Assembly: GCF_033100395.1 (NCBI RefSeq) | Contig: NZ_JAWLVJ010000009.1 | Span: 94,421-158,420, forward strand | Reading direction: 5' to 3' | DNA: 64,000 nt | From: Terasakiella sp033100395 | GTDB taxonomy: Bacteria > Pseudomonadota > Alphaproteobacteria > Rhodospirillales > Terasakiellaceae | Shown: in pieces, positions 24,188 through 32,166 of the stretch | How positions within the stretch are numbered: the stretch's first letter is position 1 | Layout: each line of letters starts with the position of its first letter | Made by a program: the position numbers and the translations under genes | The notes under the pieces: generated by a model | Seen by the model: only the letters and a program-made list of their open reading frames with translations | Databases searched by the model: none | What the model was told of the DNA's origin: nothing

Positions 24188-26725
24188 TTACTCTCCCACA
24201 ACCCTGTCTTTCGGGAAGGTGACCATCACGGTGGTCCCCACGTCCGGCTCACTCAAAATTTCAAGTTGGGCGCTGTGCAGTTTGGCAAGATTTACCGCAA
24301 GGGGAAGCCCCAGACCTGTGCCTTCATACTGACGTGATAGAGAGGATTGGATTTGCACAAACGGGGTCAGGGCAATTTCGACTTCCTGTTTGTTCATGCC
24401 AATGCCTTTATCCTGAATGATCAGGCGCATTTCACCACTGTCCAGCAATTGGGTGGACAGGCTCACCTGACCGTCATCCCGGCTGAATTTCACTGCATTG
24501 CTTAAGAGATTCAGGCAAATCTGTTTGACCCGGCGACGGTCGCCATAAAGTTTTTGATCGAAATCAGACTGAATGGTGATGGGGATATGTTTCTTTTCGG
24601 CGGCCTGCTGCATCATGCGTTTGCTCTGGATCAGGACTTCTTCCATATCAAAGGCTTCTTCATCCAGTTCAACTTCGCCCGATCCAATGCGTGAAATATC
24701 CAGAATGTCGTTGATCAGCTTTAACAGGTGATTACCCGAAACATGGATATCGTCGATATATTCTTTATATGATTCCGGCTGAATGGGTCCTCGGATTTCA
24801 TGACGGATAAAGTCTGAAAAGCCGATGATGGCGTTTAGCGGGGTGCGCAATTCGTGGCTCATATTCGCCAGGAAATCGGTTTTGGCAAGGCTGGAAGCTT
24901 CGGCATGGGCCACTGCTTCTTCACTTTTCTTGATGTGATTTTGCAGGCTCTCAGTCATGTCGTTCAGAGAGCTTGCAAGTTCGCCCATTTCATCCTTGCT
25001 GGTGACCTTGGCGCGCACAGATAAGTCCCCGCTTTTGATTTTGCGCAGATCACTGATCAGGCTTTTGATGCGATCGCTTAAAGAATTCGCCATCCAGATC
25101 GCAATCAGAATGACAAAAATGATCATAAAGCCCGTATAGACCGTCAGGTTGATCGTGGTTTTCTGCACCGATTCTTCAAGGGTGGCAAACAGTTCGGCTT
25201 CCTGTTGTTCGGCTTTCGCATCCTGGATTTGCACCATACTTTCCAACAGATGTTTGGTGTCGTTGGCTGCGCGGTGGAATTCATCCACATTGGCCCCGAT
25301 GGTGACGAATCCAAAGCCGCGTGGGGACTGGGCATATTGTCCGGTGTAATAGGGGATGGTGGCAGCCGTCGTCAGTTTCCACAGACCTGACCAGAAGATC
25401 ACGAACGAGCCAGACCCGCCTTCTGCCGTCAGGTTCCACCAACCCGCACATTGCGGGGCGAAATTCAGATAGCGGCAATCAAGGGCCAGCTGGCCTTGTT
25501 TGATCAATTGTTTGGCAGGCTTGTTTGGCTTGTCCTGATTTAAGAACCAGGGCATCTGTCCTTGATAATCCACATAGCTTTGCCCGGATGCCTGCCAGCT
25601 GTCATATAGGTTTTGCGAGAGCCACGGAACGGACGGTTCCCCCGTTTCCGGGTCATAGCCCACGATGAAATAGTCGCGCGGATGGGAAATGTTGCGCGCT
25701 TTGTGGTCCCAGATAAAGGCGTAGTTGCCACTGGCGGCATCGGAGATATCGCTATAGCGTTCTTCCGTCGGGATATGATGGTCGCTGAATTCCATGATGT
25801 GGCGATGATCAAGCGCAAGCGTTACATAGCCTGTGATCTCACCGTTTTTAACAACAGGCGTGGCCCAGCGAACGATCCCTTCAAACCGTTTCCCAACCGG
25901 ATTTTCTTTCCCGGCATAAGCTGAACTTTCCGGCTCAAACGGAACATTCTTTTTCTCTGCCGTTGCCTTGGTATAAGGGCCGATGATCTTGCTGGGCAGA
26001 TACGCCCCGATCACGTCTGAAACATAAATCTCCCCGGGCTTCAGGTTTTTCAATTCATCAAAATAAGTTTCTGCCTTGATAAAGGTGTTGGATTTAACCG
26101 AGATATCTTTTTTTGCTGCATCGACCAGAGAACTGGTTGTCGCCTTGGCAAGCTCCCTCCCGCTTTTATCGATGAAGGACATTTCCAGATAAAGCGGGCG
26201 CTGGTTGGAGGCTTTTAACTGGTCGGCAATGCGATAGCTGAACTGCTTTTTATTGGCATCGATCTGGGCCGTGCGCAAAGTGGGACTATTCGTGCGCGGG
26301 GCTTCGGGGACCCATTTATCACCGCTTTCATTTAACACCCATGTGCCATGGTCACTGACTGATTTGGTGCGTGATTTCAGAAAATTTTGATAAGCGGCAT
26401 CTGTCGGATCCATGGTGGCCGCATAGAGAATTTCACTGTCGCGCTCATAGAGGAACTGGGCGACATTGCGTGCAAGGTCCGTGGTCTGACGTTCAATGGA
26501 TTCCCGGGCTTTGTCGTCCAGAGCCTCAACGGAATTTTTGGATGCAAGATTGCCAGCGTCATGAACGGTCTGACGCATTTGATCCGTAATGACTTTGCTT
26601 TTTTCTGCAGCAGTGTCACCAAAATCAATGACAGCCTGCCATGTCATCCATGCGAGCAAGACAAGCGGGATGACTTTAATGAGTAGGAAAATCGAAATCA
26701 ATTTCCCACGGATACCAAATGGCAT
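24188..26725 (-). CDS. Large membrane sensor histidine kinase
   Basis: 845 residues. A transmembrane helix (about 11-31), a long periplasmic sensor region (about 35-530), a second helix (about 535-555) and a HAMP domain (with DEMGELASSLNDM) lead to FLANMSHELRTPLNAIIGF (phospho-acceptor His) and an ATPase domain with NLLSNAVKFS, DKGIGMN and GTGLGLPLA. The periplasmic part is double-Cache-like in length and contains several WxxP/Cys segments. GGAG precedes the ATG. No response regulator is adjacent, so the partner is elsewhere. Confidence 0.92.
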   Translation of the reverse strand: MPFGIRGKLISIFLLIKVIPLVLLAWMTWQAVIDFGDTAAEKSKVITDQMRQTVHDAGNLASKNSVEALDDKARESIERQTTDLARNVAQFLYERDSEILYAATMDPTDAAYQNFLKSRTKSVSDHGTWVLNESGDKWVPEAPRTNSPTLRTAQIDANKKQFSYRIADQLKASNQRPLYLEMSFIDKSGRELAKATTSSLVDAAKKDISVKSNTFIKAETYFDELKNLKPGEIYVSDVIGAYLPSKIIGPYTKATAEKKNVPFEPESSAYAGKENPVGKRFEGIVRWATPVVKNGEITGYVTLALDHRHIMEFSDHHIPTEERYSDISDAASGNYAFIWDHKARNISHPRDYFIVGYDPETGEPSVPWLSQNLYDSWQASGQSYVDYQGQMPWFLNQDKPNKPAKQLIKQGQLALDCRYLNFAPQCAGWWNLTAEGGSGSFVIFWSGLWKLTTAATIPYYTGQYAQSPRGFGFVTIGANVDEFHRAANDTKHLLESMVQIQDAKAEQQEAELFATLEESVQKTTINLTVYTGFMIIFVILIAIWMANSLSDRIKSLISDLRKIKSGDLSVRAKVTSKDEMGELASSLNDMTESLQNHIKKSEEAVAHAEASSLAKTDFLANMSHELRTPLNAIIGFSDFIRHEIRGPIQPESYKEYIDDIHVSGNHLLKLINDILDISRIGSGEVELDEEAFDMEEVLIQSKRMMQQAAEKKHIPITIQSDFDQKLYGDRRRVKQICLNLLSNAVKFSRDDGQVSLSTQLLDSGEMRLIIQDKGIGMNKQEVEIALTPFVQIQSSLSRQYEGTGLGLPLAVNLAKLHSAQLEILSEPDVGTTVMVTFPKDRVVGE

Positions 26726-26863
26726 ACGTTCTTCTCCAGCGATAGAGGCCTGTTTTATTAGTTATTTTTCATTTTTGTGACAGTATACATCATAAATTGC
26801 CCCTTGCACAATCTCATGGAAACAGACTATCTGAGTAGGGTCTTTTACTCATAGGTGTATATA

Positions 26864-27850
26864 ATGATTGATCGTCTTCCTTTGTGGCTCCGTGGTTTCT
26901 TCAAACTTCCTGATGTCAGTATGTCAGGTGTTGGGGGCAAAAAATCAGCGTTCGCGTTACGTGGGCTTGGCGTTATCATTTTAATTGCCTTGCTTTATTA
27001 CCCCATCGGCATGGCTTTGGTGCATAAGGTTGATGATAACACCACCCTTGATACGGAAGTTCAGGCTGGACAGAGCCGATCGGTTGCCATGGCCGCCGCC
27101 CTGATTGATCGGGAAACGGAAATCCACCCCTGGGTGGCCAATGATCCGTGGTTCCTTCCCGGTGCCGCTTTGGACAATATGCCGAATTTCCAACAGGGCA
27201 TTATCTATGCTCTGTCGCGTTACACCATTGAAATGAGTGACCAGATCGGACGTACACGTGGGTCAAGTGAAGTTGATAAAGACCTTGATAAAGCCGCAGG
27301 GCTTTTGAAATACGCAGGTGACGTGTGGGTGTTTGACTTTTCAGTTTCCCTTGCGCCAACTGCCCCCAGTGATTCGCAATATAAAGCGGCGCGCAAAAGC
27401 CTGATTTCTTATAACAATCGTCTGGCTAAAGGTGAAGCCGTCTTTGATGCGCGTGCAGACAATCTGGAACGTACGCTGGAACGGATTGCGGGGGATTTGG
27501 GCTCTGGGTCTGCCGTAATTGATAAGTATATCCGTGAAAGTTCCGGTTCGATCATCGATTTTCATGCCGATGATATCTATTACCGCAACAAAGGGCGTCT
27601 TTATGCCTACTATCTGATCCTGCGTGAACTGAAAGAAGATTTCCGCAATGTGATCGAAGATAAAGAACTGACCAAAGCCTGGGACCAGATGCTGGATTCT
27701 TTGAAAATAGCTGCTGAAGCCCAGCCGCTTGTTGTGATCAATGGCGATCCAGACAGTTTCTGGCGTCCCAGCCACCTGACATCACAGGGCTTTTATCTGC
27801 TTCGTGCGCGTACGCAATTGAAAGAAGTTGCCAATATCTTGTTGAAGTAA
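26864..27850 (+). CDS. DUF2333 membrane-anchored protein
   Basis: About 328 residues from the ATG at 26864 (AGGTG six bases upstream). One transmembrane helix near 30-50 is followed by a periplasmic domain. TLDTEVQAGQSRSVAMAAAL, IHPWVANDPWFLPG and NMPNFQQGIIYAL are the conserved DUF2333 segments. Its function is unknown; family members occur in many proteobacteria as single-span proteins. A universal stress protein gene follows after 27 bp, so the two may be co-expressed. Confidence 0.85.
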   Translation: MIDRLPLWLRGFFKLPDVSMSGVGGKKSAFALRGLGVIILIALLYYPIGMALVHKVDDNTTLDTEVQAGQSRSVAMAAALIDRETEIHPWVANDPWFLPGAALDNMPNFQQGIIYALSRYTIEMSDQIGRTRGSSEVDKDLDKAAGLLKYAGDVWVFDFSVSLAPTAPSDSQYKAARKSLISYNNRLAKGEAVFDARADNLERTLERIAGDLGSGSAVIDKYIRESSGSIIDFHADDIYYRNKGRLYAYYLILRELKEDFRNVIEDKELTKAWDQMLDSLKIAAEAQPLVVINGDPDSFWRPSHLTSQGFYLLRARTQLKEVANILLK

Positions 27851-27877
27851 CGCAAAAAGCAAGGCAATCTATCTTTC

Positions 27878-28360
27878 ATGGTAGAGAGTAAAGAAGTTCA
27901 TGAACGGGTTTTCCTTGTTGTCGTTGACGATAGCGAGGAAATGAACGTGGCCCTGAGATTTGCAGCGAAACGCGCAAAACATTCAGGGGGACGCGTGGCG
28001 TTGCTGTATGTGATCGAACCGGCAGAATTCCAGCACTGGATGTTCGTCGGTACCCTGATGGCGGAAGAAGCCCGCGAAGAAGCGGAAAAAGCCGTCCATC
28101 AGTTTTCCGAAGCGGTGCAGGAAATTACCGGGGAAATCCCCATGATCTATATCCGCGAAGGCAACCGTCAAAATCAGTTGATGAAGCTTCTGAAGGAAGA
28201 ACCACTGATTTCCCTTCTGGTACTGGCCGCAGCCGATTCTGCTGATGGACCGGGCCCGCTGGTGTCATCGTTGACAGGTGATATGGTGGGCGGCCTGCCC
28301 GTGCCGATCACGGTGGTCCCTGCGACATTGAGCGAAGAAGATATCGATCGAATTACCTAA
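27878..28360 (+). CDS. Universal stress protein, UspA family
   Basis: This 160-residue cytoplasmic protein opens with VFLVVVDDSEEMNVALRFAAKRA and continues with RVALLYVIEPAEF, both typical of UspA. The G-x-x-G-9-G(S/T) nucleotide loop of ATP-binding members is not clear here: the corresponding region reads ADGPGPLVSSLTGDMVGGLP, so ATP binding is uncertain. It is likely expressed with the DUF2333 gene upstream. Confidence 0.88.
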   Translation: MVESKEVHERVFLVVVDDSEEMNVALRFAAKRAKHSGGRVALLYVIEPAEFQHWMFVGTLMAEEAREEAEKAVHQFSEAVQEITGEIPMIYIREGNRQNQLMKLLKEEPLISLLVLAAADSADGPGPLVSSLTGDMVGGLPVPITVVPATLSEEDIDRIT

Positions 28361-28465
28361 AAGAATTTATATCCGACTAATTTACTAGGTTTTGCGCTTG
28401 ACCTTTTGGCAAAATAGGACCATTTAAAGGGCAAGTTATGAAACCATCGCATTGAAAGGTGCCTC

Positions 28466-29017
28466 ATGTTTATTCAAACCGAAGCTACGCCAAACCCATC
28501 AACTTTAAAGTTCATCCCTGAACAGACCATCATGGCGCAGGGCACGGCAAACTTTAACGATAAAGACACGGCTGCGCGCTCCCCGCTGGCGACCCGTCTC
28601 TTTGGTGTGGAAGGTGTAGACAGTATTTTCCTTGGTTCCGATTTCATTACAGTGACAAAAGGCGATGACCAGGACTGGCAGGTCATGAAACCGATGGTTC
28701 TGGAAGCCTTGATGAACCACTTTAATTCTGGTGACGCTGTGATCCAGGAAGAGACCGGCGAAGATGGCGCTGACGGCGAAGAAGACAGCGACATCGTCAA
28801 ACAGATCAAAGAACTTCTGGAAACCCGCGTACGTCCGGCTGTGGCCCAGGACGGCGGTGATATCATCTTCCACAAGTTTGAAGACGGCATTGTTTACCTG
28901 ACCATGATGGGCGCCTGTTCCGGCTGCCCAAGTTCTGGGGCGACATTGAAGCACGGCATTGAGAACATGCTGCGTTACTACATCCCGGAAATTACCGAGG
29001 TGCGCCAGGCTGAATAG
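28466..29017 (+). CDS. Fe-S cluster carrier protein, Nfu family
   Basis: 183 residues in two domains. The N-terminal Nfu domain starts FIQTEATPNPSTLKFIP and contains LFGVEGVDSIFLGSDFITVTK. The C-terminal NifU-like domain has RPAVAQDGGDI and the cluster-binding GACSGCPSSGATLKHGIE (CxxC). It accepts or transfers 4Fe-4S clusters to apo-enzymes such as IspG, which is also encoded here. A strong terminator follows. Confidence 0.95.
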   Translation: MFIQTEATPNPSTLKFIPEQTIMAQGTANFNDKDTAARSPLATRLFGVEGVDSIFLGSDFITVTKGDDQDWQVMKPMVLEALMNHFNSGDAVIQEETGEDGADGEEDSDIVKQIKELLETRVRPAVAQDGGDIIFHKFEDGIVYLTMMGACSGCPSSGATLKHGIENMLRYYIPEITEVRQAE

Positions 29018-29035
29018 TCTGTCATTAAAGATAAG

Positions 29036-29070
29036 AAAAACCCGCTTTCGTGATGAAGGCGGGTTTTTTT
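29036..29070 (+). terminator. Terminator of the nfu gene
   Basis: AAAAACCCGCTTTC / GAAGGCGGGTTTTTTT forms a stem of about 14 bp with a short GTGAT loop and seven T. The A run on the other side makes it likely to work for the convergent YcgN gene too. Confidence 0.92.
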
Positions 29071-29076
29071 GTGGCC

Positions 29077-29517
29077 TTACTCCGGCCAGTGGACGATGTA
29101 GTCTTCCAGGTCGCCATCTACTTCATCTTCATTGATAAAGCGCCCGGCAACACTGTGGCCGGATTTCACGGTACTTTTGGGGTCGCCCGTAACCAAAGGA
29201 TGCCAGTTCGGCAGGTCGAGGCCATCGCGCAGGCGGCGATACGCACAGCTGGACGGCAGCCAGTGCAGGTTATCCAGATTTTGTGGCAGCAGTTCCACAC
29301 AGTCTGGCACAAGAAAGGTGCGCATCTGATACTGGGTACAGTGGCAGGTGTCCTTATCCATCAAACGGCAGGCCACGTTGGTGTAGCAGACTTCCTCGCT
29401 ATCTTCGTCTTCCAGTTTATGCAGGCAGCATTTGCCACAGCCGTCACAGAGCGATTCCCACTCATCCAAAGACATGTCGGCAAGTTTTTTTGTTTTCCAG
29501 AAGGGCTGGTCAGTCAT
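29077..29517 (-). CDS. YcgN/UPF0260 cysteine-cluster protein
   Basis: This 146-residue cytoplasmic protein has many conserved cysteines: LCDGCGKCCLHKLED near 23-37, VCYTNVACRLMD, CHCTQY, VPDCVELLP and PSSCAYRRL. It matches the UPF0260 (YcgN) family, part of the zinc/iron-chelating CxxCxxCC superfamily. A bound metal is likely but the function is not known. It shares no obvious operon. A terminator for phaZ lies just upstream of its start. Confidence 0.92.
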   Translation of the reverse strand: MTDQPFWKTKKLADMSLDEWESLCDGCGKCCLHKLEDEDSEEVCYTNVACRLMDKDTCHCTQYQMRTFLVPDCVELLPQNLDNLHWLPSSCAYRRLRDGLDLPNWHPLVTGDPKSTVKSGHSVAGRFINEDEVDGDLEDYIVHWPE

Positions 29518-29538
29518 TTGATTCTCTACATAGGAAAA

Positions 29539-29568
29539 GGGCGTGACACTTATATAAATGCCACGCCC
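29539..29568 (-). terminator. Terminator of phaZ
   Basis: On the minus strand GGGCGTG and CACGCCC close a stem extended by CA/TG pairs after one mismatch, followed by TTTTCC. It lies 27 bases after the phaZ stop. Confidence 0.75.
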
Positions 29569-29594
29569 TGATAATTCCAGCGAATTAGAAACGC

Positions 29595-30833
29595 TTATTT
29601 CTTTGGCTCAAGCTCTGCATCATGTTCCAGAATGAACTGGGCAACCATTGGCTTGATCTCTTCACGCCAGCGACGGCCATTGAAGATACCGTAGTGACCA
29701 ACGTTTGGGTGCAGGATGTGTTTCTGCTTGTCCTTTGGAATGTTGGTACAGATGGTATGGGCTGCTTCTGTCTGACCGCGACCTGTGATGTCGTCCTTTT
29801 CCCCTTCGATGGTGAAAAGGGCGGTCTTTTTGATTGCAGACGGGTGAACTTTGCGGTCACGCCAGTTCATGTCATCCATCGGCAGGGAGTGATCCATAAA
29901 CACGGTTTTCAGTGTTTGCAGATAGAATTCCGCTGGCAGGTCCATAACAGACAGATATTCATCATAGAAAATGCGGTGATCTTCTGCCGAATCGCCATCG
30001 CCTTCGATCATGTGGTTATAAAGGTTCAGGTGGGCACCGACGTGACGTTCCAGGTTCATGGTCATAAAGCCCGTCAGCTGCATGAAGCCAGGATAGACAT
30101 GGCGCATAAAGCCGGGATAGTTCACGGGAACCTGCGCGATAACGCTTTGTTCAAACCATTCGATGTCTTTTTCTTCGGCCAGTTTGTTTACTTCGGTCGG
30201 GCTGACGCGGGTATCGATCGGGCCACCCATCAGCGTCATGGAAGATGGCGCACAGTAATCTTCGTCTTCTGCCATCAGCGATACGGCTGCCAGAACCGGA
30301 ACGGATGGCTGACAGACCGCAAGCACGTGGGTATTTGGACCCAGGTGGTGCAGGAAGTACATAATATATTCGATATAGTCATCCAGATTGAACGTGCCGT
30401 GGCTTGTGCAGACGTCACGCGCGTTGATCCAGTCTGTGATGTAAACGTCATGATCGGGCAGCAGTGCTTCAACGGTACCACGCAATAGCGTTGCGTAGTG
30501 ACCGGACAGGGGGGCAACAACCAACAGCTTTGGATGTTTCTGCTTGGTGTGACGCTTGAAGTGCAGTAGTTCGCAGAAGGGCTTGTGCAGGACAACTTCT
30601 TCATCCACCGCAACTTCATTGCCTTCGATTTCAGTTGTATGCAGGCCGAATTCCGGTTTGATGTAGCGGCGTGTTACGCGCTCAAACAAATGGCAGCTTG
30701 CCGCAATTGCACGTCCCATCGGTGTGTAAGACACAGGCATAAAGGGAGAGCGGAAAACCTCTTCCATTTTTTCCGCAGCATGGCGAAATGGGGACCATAC
30801 TGAATGTTGGAATTCATAGAATTGATAAAGCAT
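29595..30833 (-). CDS. phaZ: Intracellular polyhydroxyalkanoate depolymerase
   Basis: This 412-residue alpha/beta hydrolase releases 3-hydroxybutyrate from stored granules. It begins MLYQFYEFQHSVWSPFR, typical of intracellular PhaZ. The nucleophile elbow reads VLAVCQPSVPVLAA, with Cys in place of the usual Ser as in the Ralstonia-type intracellular enzymes. YPGFMQLTGFMTMN and NVGHYGIFNGRRWREEI (the catalytic His region) follow. AAGGA precedes the ATG by ten bases. It implies a PHB cycle in this organism. Confidence 0.95.
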   Translation of the reverse strand: MLYQFYEFQHSVWSPFRHAAEKMEEVFRSPFMPVSYTPMGRAIAASCHLFERVTRRYIKPEFGLHTTEIEGNEVAVDEEVVLHKPFCELLHFKRHTKQKHPKLLVVAPLSGHYATLLRGTVEALLPDHDVYITDWINARDVCTSHGTFNLDDYIEYIMYFLHHLGPNTHVLAVCQPSVPVLAAVSLMAEDEDYCAPSSMTLMGGPIDTRVSPTEVNKLAEEKDIEWFEQSVIAQVPVNYPGFMRHVYPGFMQLTGFMTMNLERHVGAHLNLYNHMIEGDGDSAEDHRIFYDEYLSVMDLPAEFYLQTLKTVFMDHSLPMDDMNWRDRKVHPSAIKKTALFTIEGEKDDITGRGQTEAAHTICTNIPKDKQKHILHPNVGHYGIFNGRRWREEIKPMVAQFILEHDAELEPKK

Positions 30834-31026
30834 GCGACGTTTTTCCTTAGTTGGTCAGGATTCTTTTTGAAATCCAAGTTATCTATTTGCCTAAGTATAA
30901 TCGTTTTAATAACTGAGAACTCGCAAAATATTATTAAAATGTTTCAATCGTCAACTAATTTACGCACAATTATACCAAAGAATGAACATGTTCACCCCTA
31001 ATATAAGTATGGTAGCGTTAGTTGCG

Positions 31027-31053
31027 GTGCAGCATTTTTTGTGTGCGCTGCAC
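31027..31053. promoter_or_regulatory. GTGCAGC/GCTGCAC inverted repeat upstream of phaZ
   Basis: Perfect seven-base arms are separated by 13 bases, with an adjoining TTGCGG. The left arm read on the minus strand gives CTGC-ACC-GCAA, close to the CTGC-N3-GCAG sites of PhaR-type PHB regulators. No terminator T run follows. Confidence 0.35.
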
Positions 31054-31142
31054 AATAGCATGATTGTTCGCCTATAATCCAGTTTTTTCTTATGACAAAT
31101 GTGCGAAACTGACTTTTATGACGTTTTCATGTAATGAGTCCG

Positions 31143-31171
31143 TTGACTTAAGCCGATCAACCCCTTATACA
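31143..31171 (+). promoter_or_regulatory. Sigma-70 promoter of the rpmH operon
   Basis: TTGACT, an ideal 17-base spacer, then TATACA, 46 bases before the rpmH GTG. Confidence 0.8.
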
Positions 31172-31217
31172 CCGACGCTCGTTTACTTAGTTTTCACTTT
31201 ATTTTCGGAGTTGACCC

Positions 31218-31352
31218 GTGAAACGCACGTATCAGCCCAGCAAGCTTGTTCGCAAACGCCGCCATGGTTTCCGTAGCCGTATGGCTACTGTTGCAGGTCG
31301 CCGCGTACTTTCTGCTCGTCGCGCCAAAGGCCGCAAGAAACTGTCTGCTTAA
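31218..31352 (+). CDS. rpmH: 50S ribosomal protein L34
   Basis: 44 residues, starting with GTG (CGGAG lies nine bases upstream). The product KRTYQPSKLVRKRRHGFRSR followed by MATVAGRRVLSARRAKGRKKLSA is unmistakably L34, a highly basic large-subunit protein. It is the first gene of the conserved rpmH-rnpA-yidD-yidC order and is expressed from the strong promoter at 31143. The gene is easily missed because of its length and GTG start. Confidence 0.98.
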   Translation: MKRTYQPSKLVRKRRHGFRSRMATVAGRRVLSARRAKGRKKLSA

Positions 31353-31386
31353 GTAGCAGTCTTGCCCGAAGTAAGGATGGTTGGGT

Positions 31387-31815
31387 ATGTCCCGTCTGCC
31401 ACGTCTCAAAAAACGGCGTGAATTTCTTCAGGTCGCTTCGACCCGACGGAAATGGGTTACACCCGGCCTGATCTTACAAATCCGCAAACGCACCAAACCT
31501 TTATCTTCTTTATATAAGGGGGCGGGCTTTGCGATACCGGAGGGGCAACCGGACATTCGGATCGGTTTTACGGTCAGCAAAAAGGTTGGAAATGCACCAC
31601 AGCGCAATCGCGCAAGGCGCAGACTTCGGGCCATTGCTGACCTTGTCTTGTTTAAGAAGGCCCGATCCGGTTTTGATCTGGTTCTGATCGGCCGCAAAGA
31701 AACGATAACCCGTTCCTTTGCTGATCTGGAAAAAGATCTCAAGACCGCCCTGTGGCGTACGGGTGTCCATGTGGACGCCCCGGCCCAAGGGCAAAAGGCA
31801 AAGGGAAAGACATGA
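31387..31815 (+). CDS. rnpA: Ribonuclease P protein component
   Basis: 142 residues from ATG 31387 (AAGGA nine bases upstream; a TTG two codons earlier is less likely). RNase P protein supports the catalytic RNA in 5' tRNA maturation. The N-terminal LPRLKKRREFLQVAS, a central RIGFTVSKKVGNAPQRNRARRRLR (the conserved RNR basic helix) and FDLVLIGRKETI are diagnostic. Its stop overlaps the yidD start (ATGA). The C terminus has a short Lys/Gln-rich tail. Confidence 0.97.
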   Translation: MSRLPRLKKRREFLQVASTRRKWVTPGLILQIRKRTKPLSSLYKGAGFAIPEGQPDIRIGFTVSKKVGNAPQRNRARRRLRAIADLVLFKKARSGFDLVLIGRKETITRSFADLEKDLKTALWRTGVHVDAPAQGQKAKGKT

Positions 31816-32084
31816 ACCCTTTGGCTTTTTGTGCAAAAGCGCTGGTGCGGGTTTATCAGTATGGTATTTCTCCGATTCTGCCAGGGACCTGTCGGTACAC
31901 ACCGTCCTGTTCAGCTTATGCACTGCAAGCCATCGACCGATTTGGGGCCTTTAAAGGCTGCAAACTGGCATTAGGGCGTATCTTTCGTTGCCATCCCTGG
32001 GGCAGGTCAGGTTATGACCCGGTACCAGAGGAAAACGAATCGCGCAGTTCCTGTTGTGGTTCGAATCATGACAAAGCGGAGTAA
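31812..32084 (+). CDS. yidD: Membrane protein insertion efficiency factor YidD
   Basis: 90 residues from ATG 31812, overlapping the rnpA stop by four bases. The core ALVRVYQYGISPILPGTCRY followed by TPSCSAYALQAIDRFGAFKG and RCHPWGRSGYDPVP is the YidD signature, with its conserved Cys residues. It is a small amphipathic membrane-associated protein that helps YidC. The C-terminal tail ends with an unusual SCCGSNH segment. Confidence 0.96.
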   Translation: MNPLAFCAKALVRVYQYGISPILPGTCRYTPSCSAYALQAIDRFGAFKGCKLALGRIFRCHPWGRSGYDPVPEENESRSSCCGSNHDKAE

Positions 32085-32166
32085 AACGTCCTTATTTTGT
32101 AACAGTTTTTCTGTACAACAAGGCGTTTTGAAACAGACAGGGGCCACCTTGGTGGATAAAGCCTAG

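Larger units (their letters stand above)
30834..31217. other. 384-bp AT-rich intergenic region between phaZ and rpmH
   Basis: It holds the promoter regions of both divergent genes and a GTGCAGC dyad, and no ORF I can support. I looked for DnaA boxes because rpmH often borders oriC, and found no TTATCCACA-like site. Confidence 0.7.

Noticed and set aside
30834..31217. Origin of replication next to rpmH
   Set aside because: The region is AT-rich but has no DnaA boxes, and dnaA/dnaN are absent; it is explained by two promoter regions.
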